The position numbers and the translations under genes are program-made. From Paracyclopina nana (taxonomy: Eukaryota; Arthropoda; Copepoda; Cyclopoida; Cyclopettidae), in assembly GCA_019096065.1 (NCBI GenBank), contig JAGUCH010000001.1, positions 14,136,001-14,200,000 on the forward strand: a stretch of 64,000 nucleotides of DNA, read 5' to 3'. The notes under the pieces are model-generated. The model made no database searches, was not told where the DNA came from, and saw nothing but the letters and a program-made list of their open reading frames with translations. Shown here in pieces: positions 58,601 to 64,000 of the stretch. Position 1 is the stretch's first letter; the number at the start of each line of letters is the position of its first letter.

Positions 58601-60337
58601 AAGCGCTGAGATTTTTGAGCTGCAAAAAGGTCGCTCAGACTCGAGCAAAAAAGGCCACATATTAGACAAACACTGCTGAAGATGATGCAGCACAACTTTG
58701 CTAGACAGCATTGCTTAATTACTTTTCAGGTTAACAGAGAATATTTGGACGGAACAACTCCACCGCCTCCGTCCACTACATGCATCCCAATCAACACGAG
58801 GTTGAGAGAAAGCCAATACAAGGAACCAGAGTCCGGATTTATCAATCTGGAAAAGGCTGGCGTTCAGGCATATCAGCAAGCCATGTACTTGACAGTTGGA
58901 ATAGGAGCTTTGTTGCTTGGGGTAAGCAGGATACTCAGCCAGCATTCTTCAGTCATTAGTATTATTATTAATTATTATACCATTATTCATTTATTTGCTT
59001 TAGTGTTACTCTGTCTCAGTTGTATTTGGTCTCAATGTTCTCTGCCTCAGTGGTTTTCTGTGTTTTTCTGTCTGAAGCGATATCATGTGTCCATATTTTT
59101 TTCCCTTTTAAAATTCGCGTCTTTTGCATCACAAAAAACGACTCCATTTTTATGAATTCTTACAGGTCAATGTGTGGTTCCTGCTATGCCTATTCTTTTG
59201 CCGGTCCAGAATCGCATGTTGCATTGATGGCAATATGGCGCAGAATTCCCTCGTGAAAAAGGACACTTCAGTGGACACTGAAATTGTTGGTCTTTCACAT
59301 GACTCCATACAAAGTCTGAGGTAAAAGCCTTATCAAGCGGAAGTATGGCAGCCAAGCCCCCAAACCTTTCCCAACTTCCTCTATAATGTTCCGAACTTGT
59401 TTGGAGCGGAACTTTTGAGCGTATTTCAACTCACACAACCTTTCATCATTTTTCAGCCATCACGCGCGGCGCTCTCAATCTCATTCTAATTTGATTCCAA
59501 TGAGGTCAGCAACCTCGGAGGCCCTTCGACCCTCGATATCGTATACTAATCAAGGGTCATCAGACAACAGTGATAAAGGTTCAACTTCAAGCCAAAGCCA
59601 ATGCGGCATGCATCATCGTCGAGGCTCGGCAGACTCGAAAAAATATCGCATTAACGGGCCCCCAGCTGCAATCTCGTTAATCAGTTCGGGGGGCTCTTCG
59701 AGTGAGCATCAAATGGCCTTAGCGCTGGCCTTGGCAAATACTGATGCATTTAATGGCAGCATGCCAAATCAGGTACACTCCTTTTTAACAGCCAAATCTA
59801 AGTCTAATTAGTTGACAACTATGTAACCAGTGTGCTTTAGACCTTCAAAGCTGAAAAGCTCTTTCATTATTCTACTCACGTTAAACTAAGAGGAAGAAAA
59901 GTGAAATCTCGTCACAACCATATTCCTGGGGGTTATTTGTTTGAAAAAACTTAACTTTTTTCCAGGATATGAGTCACCACAGGAGATCAACCTTGCCAAG
60001 GAAACCGTTCTCTTCAACGTCCTCCATGATCTCCAATAGCTCCACTGGAGGACGTCCTATAGAGAAATTACACCACACAGGAGGCTCCAATTGCAGGCTC
60101 CATGTGAAGCCTCCAGCCCCCGCGGCCTCACCTACCCACACCTCGACTGTCAAGAGGAACTCAAAGCCCAAATTGACCACCTTTTGCTCGCCCGAAGCCC
60201 AAATCATGGAGAGTCCTCTAATGCATCGAAAATCTCCGCCCATGGTAGACGTGAACAATTTGGCCTCTTCAGTTCCGTCAGCGGCCTCTAATAACGAAAC
60301 GACCTCCATTCTTATGCATAGTGGTGCATCATCCTAA
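40638..60337 (+). CDS. neuroligin, 1016 aa, 15 coding exons
   Basis: Exons: 40638-40736, 40896-41035, 48835-49046, 53194-53391, 53879-54079, 55468-55585, 55647-55839, 56263-56622, 57395-57573, 57840-57967, 58291-58478, 58730-58921, 59166-59320, 59457-59772, 59966-60337. All phases match. A signal peptide ([18 protein letters not shown]) precedes a cholinesterase-like domain: [87 protein letters not shown]. The nucleophile elbow reads FGHNRGAAC, so the catalytic serine is replaced, as in neuroligins, which are adhesion proteins and not enzymes. [31 protein letters not shown] and [11 protein letters not shown] complete the domain. A membrane helix ([13 protein letters not shown] plus [11 protein letters not shown]) spans exons 12-13. 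A tail of about 230 residues follows. The known role is postsynaptic adhesion to neurexin. The intron after 55839 starts with GC. The stop is followed by AATAAA at 60442. Confidence 0.93.
41036..48834 (+). other. neuroligin intron 2 (7.8 kb)
   Basis: This is the longest intron of the gene. It contains the foldback element at 43346-45130. I found no further supported exon, although an open frame with hydrophobic stretches at 46623-46853 was considered and rejected. Confidence 0.7.
43346..45130. mobile_element. 1.8-kb foldback element with ~665-bp inverted arms
   Basis: TTAA at 43346-43349 and 45127-45130 flanks ends GAGTGAGAATCCC / GGGATTCTCACTC. The left arm (43350 to about 44015) and right arm (about 44462 to 45126) are inverted copies with few differences; the same 120-codon frame appears on both arms in opposite directions as a by-product. 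The central loop of about 450 bp has repeated AAATGAAATTTTATTATAA units. There is no transposase. A TTAA target is typical of piggyBac-type transposition, so this may be a non-autonomous relative. It lies inside neuroligin intron 2. Confidence 0.8.
49463..49685. mobile_element. 223-bp MITE-like inverted repeat
   Basis: The ends GGCCGTTCTCAT and ATGAGAAAGGCC are inverted, as are GCCAGAAAAAGC / GCTTGGCTTTTTC and AAAGCAAAGCAGC segments inside. It lies in neuroligin intron 3. The ends recall the GTTCTCAT motif of the other MITEs here. Confidence 0.55.
50975..51119. repeat. near-perfect 62-bp inverted repeat (hairpin)
   Basis: The arm 50975-51036 (GGCTTAGTCTCTTCTGGAGA onward) pairs with 51058-51119. 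I count one mismatch. The loop is 21 nt. It lies in neuroligin intron 3, so the transcript can form a long stem. The first ten bases GGCTTAGTCT equal the end of the MITE at 233-400. Confidence 0.85.
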
Positions 60338-60441
60338 CTAATCCAATGCAATGAGATGATGATTAATGCTATAGTAACGTTATATTCTCTTATTGCGGCA
60401 ACTTCGTGGTTTTGCGACCCAACGGCTGAAATTGGTACACT

Positions 60442-60447
60442 AATAAA
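60442..60447 (+). promoter_or_regulatory. poly(A) signal of neuroligin
   Basis: AATAAA lies about 105 nt after the stop, the first plus-strand signal downstream. Confidence 0.55.
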
Positions 60448-60754
60448 CTGAGCCTCAATTATTGATTCAAGCAAAGTCATGCCTCTCAATTTTTGCTCAA
60501 TATTGTCTGATAGCTTCCTTCGTTTTATGCCCCAAAAAAGTGCAATTCACCGACTAATCGAGCAGGAAAAAATGCATTGAACGCAGATGCACTTTTAGGA
60601 TGTGTACTTACCTTGACAAAATGTCTTAATTTATCTTTTTGGGGGAAGAAGTGATAAGCTTTCATGTGCAGGAAGTGGACAAAAGCTACCAATCAAGTGT
60701 CTCTTATCAAATAAGTGAGCTCGCTTTGGCGCCATGAATGTTCTTGAGGACATT

Positions 60755-60760
60755 TTTATT
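60755..60760 (-). promoter_or_regulatory. poly(A) signal of the cuticle gene
   Basis: AATAAA on the minus strand lies about 115 nt after the stop of the cuticle gene. The two convergent genes thus end within roughly 300 bp of each other. Confidence 0.5.
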
Positions 60761-60873
60761 TTCATTTCACGGAAACAAGGGCAAGAGTGTTTTTGTAGTA
60801 CATCATAAATAAAACCGATAGGATTAAATTAGCAGCAGCAGAAGTCGCAGCGACACAATTGCAAAATGTGCAA

Positions 60874-62565
60874 TTATTGCTCATAAGAGCTCAAGTCTCC
60901 GGATCTGGCTGCAGCAGAGCGTTCAGCCTCAGCAAACCTCAGCTGGGCATCCACGGCCTCTTGGACCTCAGGAAATGGAATGGGCACATTTTTGGGCAGA
61001 TGGGGTGCAGAGGCCCTGAATCCGTTCTCATCAGCCTCCCAATCGACGACGTAGGTGAGGCTGTCGGCTCCGATGTATTCGTAGGATCCGCGCATCACCA
61101 CGACCTCATCATCTCCAATGGTCTTCATTTCTCCGACGGCGGACTGCTTGATGCCGTTTTCGGCCTCGAAGGCGTAATCCCAGGTGTTGAGGCTGTTGAC
61201 ATTCATGCCTGGTGCGTTGTACACGCTGCTCATGATGGCAATAGGCTTGGCCAAAGGGTCTCGAGTTGAGGCAATGGTCAAGGGGGCAGTGAAAGCCACG
61301 GGGGCAGCAGTTCGCACACTCTGCAAACCAAAAAGGAATTCAGAAAATGGAATTCAGGGTCAACATTGAGCGCGTTGATGAATCACTACTATCATTATTG
61401 TGTGGTGGGTGACTCTGCAATTTCACAAATTGATCCCAACCATAATTTACCTGGATGGCAGCTTCAGGTTGCTCCTCAACTTGTTGCACCACTTGGGCGG
61501 GAGATGCGTAGCTATTTCCCGCTCTTTGGGCCTAAATTGAAAAATAACCATTACTCAAGTCCGCAATTCAATTAGGTGCTGCGGTCAGCAATTACGCATA
61601 CCTGGATTTGGACAGGTTCGGCCTGCTGGAATCCTCGCGCCTGCTCCGGAGTGATTTCGATGACTTGGATGGGTTGAAGTCCTGCGAAATTGGGCTGAGC
61701 CACTGGAAGTGGGGCTGGAACGGGGAAAGGGGCTCGGACGAAGGGCTGGGCGAGGGGCAAAGGCTGAGGGGCAATTGGGGCAGGGTTCAAAACTACGCGG
61801 TTGCCAAAGAGCTGGCGTTCTCCACGTGCCTTGCCCCTGACCCTCCTCAAGACCTTTTTGCCGCCCCTGAGGAGCTGTTCCTTGTTTTGGCGCTTCACCA
61901 GGGTACCAGCCTCAATGGAAACGGCCAGGAAGGCGAGGCTCAAGAAGAGGACGGCGGACTAAATGATAAGAATGGTTGTGTGTGTGCAGGGCTGGTTATT
62001 AATTCGAGAGTTTGAAAAGGAAAAGGATAGTGTTGTCTTTGGACGCGACCCTAAAAGGCAAAGCATGTTTTTGGAGCTCCTCCTCGCAAAGATTTCTGAA
62101 GAGCTGCACACTGAGGTAAAAAACTGGGCAAAAAGTAGGGGCCATCACCTTCTCCAACTATGTGGCAGGGTGCGAGCAAAAGTGCTGATAATTGGACATT
62201 ATTTCATTTGATGTTCTGCCCTGAGTGCGACATTAAAGATCTCAGAACATCAAACAGCTGATGAGGTCCATTTGCGTTATATGACTAAGGAGAAGACTTT
62301 TGGGCCAAAAGTTTTGGCATCATCATCAAAAATTTTCCAAACTACTTCCATTAGTGGTAAAAGCAGGCACACCCAAGCCTATTTCGGATTCATATGCACT
62401 TTGCTACTTATACTTTATGCTGCTTGCCCTTTGTTTTCTCAACTATTTGAAAACTTGAAGTTGCCAGCAAGAATTCAACCTCAGCTCGCAAGAATCTGCT
62501 AAGCGCAGATACACATATACTTTTTTCGAAGCTGAGAAATAGTTTGGGTAACTTACGAGTTTCAT
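60874..62565 (-). CDS. cuticle protein with chitin-binding R&R domain, 297 aa
   Basis: Exons in transcription order: 62565-62557, 61958-61602, 61531-61451, 61320-60874. The frame is continuous for 297 codons plus stop. The first exon encodes only MKL; this split in the signal peptide is common in arthropod cuticle genes. The signal peptide is MKLSAVLFLSLAFLAVSIEA. A basic stretch (KKVLRRVRGKARGERQ) and a Pro/Ala/Gln-rich spacer (PLPLAQPFVRAPFPVPAP) follow. The R&R (chitin_bind_4) domain lies near residues 195-260: WDYAFEAENGIKQSAVGE, then VVMRGSYEYIGADSLTYVV and DWEADENGFRASAPHLP. The form ends in the AxGxHLP-like motif of the RR-1 type, usually tied to soft cuticle. The tail is rich in Ala, Glu and Arg. 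The protein is secreted and binds chitin in the exoskeleton by family knowledge. Confidence 0.92.
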
Positions 62566-64000
62566 GTTGGTGGTGAGTGTGAGCTATTGGAGTGCCAAAA
62601 GGGAACTGAGACGAAGTGTGCGTTGTCGCTGCTTCTAATATGGGGGCAAAGTCTCGCGGGTCAATCGGGCTTCAACGCCCCGCGAGACGAGTCTGCAGTA
62701 ATGTAGCAACACGTACCATACGCCCTCTAGCTTCTCCGTTCCCGCGCCGTATTATTATGGGGACCATTTTAATCCCCCTTTTCTTCCTCACACACAAAAG
62801 AACAACAATATGAACCTTACAATACGTGTCATGCATGATTTTGGTAAAATCAGGGCTTTATATGCCACATTTCTGATTCCTGGCAACTAGATATTTCAAG
62901 ATCTCGCATTCATGTGCGTTGAGTTTTTTCTGGCAATAACCAACTTGCCAAGGTAAGCTAATTTTTTGCTAATCAGCATTTTCGCAAGCTTAGCAAAGGC
63001 TTGCCGTGGCAAGAGATCTGCTAGGTCTCCTTTCACTAGCCACAAACTATTAATAGTAGGTTATATTACTGAGAAAAGTCAGCATTTGCCAGGCGGAATT
63101 CATCCTCGAGGGATGCATGAAGATTCCGATAGAAATTATATTTTATGAACACTTTTTGTCACCGCCAGAGTCTGAGGAAAATTGGCGTGATTTGCACGCA
63201 AAATTGCCGCGATGAAGGTGGACTGAATTTTGCCCAATAATGACAGGAGGATATGATTCTCTATGGCTCTCAAAAGTCCTATTTCAGCTTGATGATGGTC
63301 AAGGATGATGGCACAGACTTTTTTAGCCACCTACTGCATAAACTCATATAGCCTTTTAAAGAGGGGCTATTCAGTAATGGAGCATTTTGCAACTTATGTC
63401 TAGACACTCTGCAGGTTGTAAGTACTGAAATGGGTTCTGGGTCAACAAAGCAAAGTTGGGCCACACTTTCTGGCTTCTTCCTTGATTGGCCGAATTCATT
63501 AATAAGCTACTTCAAAGAAGGAATTTTGCAGCGTGTGTATGATCACACGGCATCCCAAATTGTTTCGTGCGGCATCATTTTGAGCTCGCCATTTACTGTG
63601 TGGTCAGGCATCAATCAATCTAATTTTACGAGCAAGTTTGGAATCGACGAAAAGGAATTTAAAAGGATATGGTGGTGGCTTGTTGTTCAACCACAAATCA
63701 GCCCTGAGCAACTGGCCTCATATTGATCTCTGTAAGGCCGCTCTTTTTTAAATGCTCTTTGGAACTTGCAGGCCTTTTGAGTGGGCTTGAAAAATATCGG
63801 TGGCTCAAAACATCAGCAAAGAAGTGCATTTTTCGCAATATCAAACGTATTGCTTCTGCATTCTTCGCCTGGTCAAATTTTTCAATTTAACTGAATTTGG
63901 GCATGCATTTTTGCTTTAGTAGCTGGTGTGCTACAACTGCCTATTGTGACGTATTTTTTTCCATCCACGTCGAAAAATACAATAGTGGCTACCACATTCT
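62566..64000. other. region upstream of the cuticle gene, no gene seen
   Basis: I find no supported gene up to the window end. A plus-strand frame at 63430-63726 (98 codons) has no motif. The promoter of the cuticle gene must lie at the left edge; no TATA box is obvious. A GC-rich hairpin at 62651-62688 is noted separately. Confidence 0.5.
62651..62688. repeat. GC-rich hairpin 5' of the cuticle gene
   Basis: GTCTCGCGGG pairs with CCCGCGAGAC across an 18-nt gap. Within the gap GGGC and GCCC can extend an alternative stem. It lies about 90-120 bp upstream of the cuticle gene ATG and is strikingly GC-rich in AT-rich surroundings. Confidence 0.6.

Overview
This is eukaryotic nuclear DNA. It is AT-rich, its genes are split by many introns (often only 45-65 nt), and it is littered with small terminal-inverted-repeat elements. 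The gene set is animal and arthropod: a neuroligin, a chitin-binding (Rebers-Riddiford type) cuticle protein, a zona pellucida (ZP) domain membrane protein and two secreted CUB-domain proteins. An arthropod, probably a crustacean, is the best guess. I cannot name the species from sequence alone.

Layout. 1-6.2 kb is gene-poor and holds several MITE-like elements. 6229-18187 is a complete BEL/Pao-type LTR retrotransposon of about 12 kb: two identical 299-bp LTRs, a 5-bp target duplication (ATTCT), a primer binding site, a fused gag-pol ORF of 2498 codons, a polypurine tract and, unexpectedly, an intact second ORF of 1170 codons with an RS-rich start and zinc-knuckle-like end. 19.4-23.3 kb is a ZP-domain gene on the plus strand. 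A tRNA-Phe gene lies at 25.8 kb (minus). 26.3-31.1 kb holds two CUB-domain genes transcribed divergently from a 235-bp shared interval. 31.1-40.6 kb is mostly non-coding, with one unresolved cluster of open frames near 32.5-33.5 kb. 40.6-60.3 kb is a neuroligin gene of 15 coding exons (1016 codons reconstructed in one frame), with a 1.8-kb foldback element in intron 2. 60.9-62.6 kb is a cuticle protein gene on the minus strand, tail to tail with neuroligin.

How parts relate. The CUB genes are paralogues with matching exon-intron structure. The retrotransposon's primer binding site matches 12 nt of the 3' end expected for the tRNA-Phe encoded in this same window. Four MITE-like families recur in the window; two of them show clear nested insertions, one of which can be removed on paper to restore the interrupted repeat. 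The most unusual item is ORF2 of the BEL/Pao element: it is not an envelope by any visible signal, and I do not recognise it. Exon boundaries were found by hand from splice signals, frame continuity and family resemblance; the middle of the ZP gene is unresolved.
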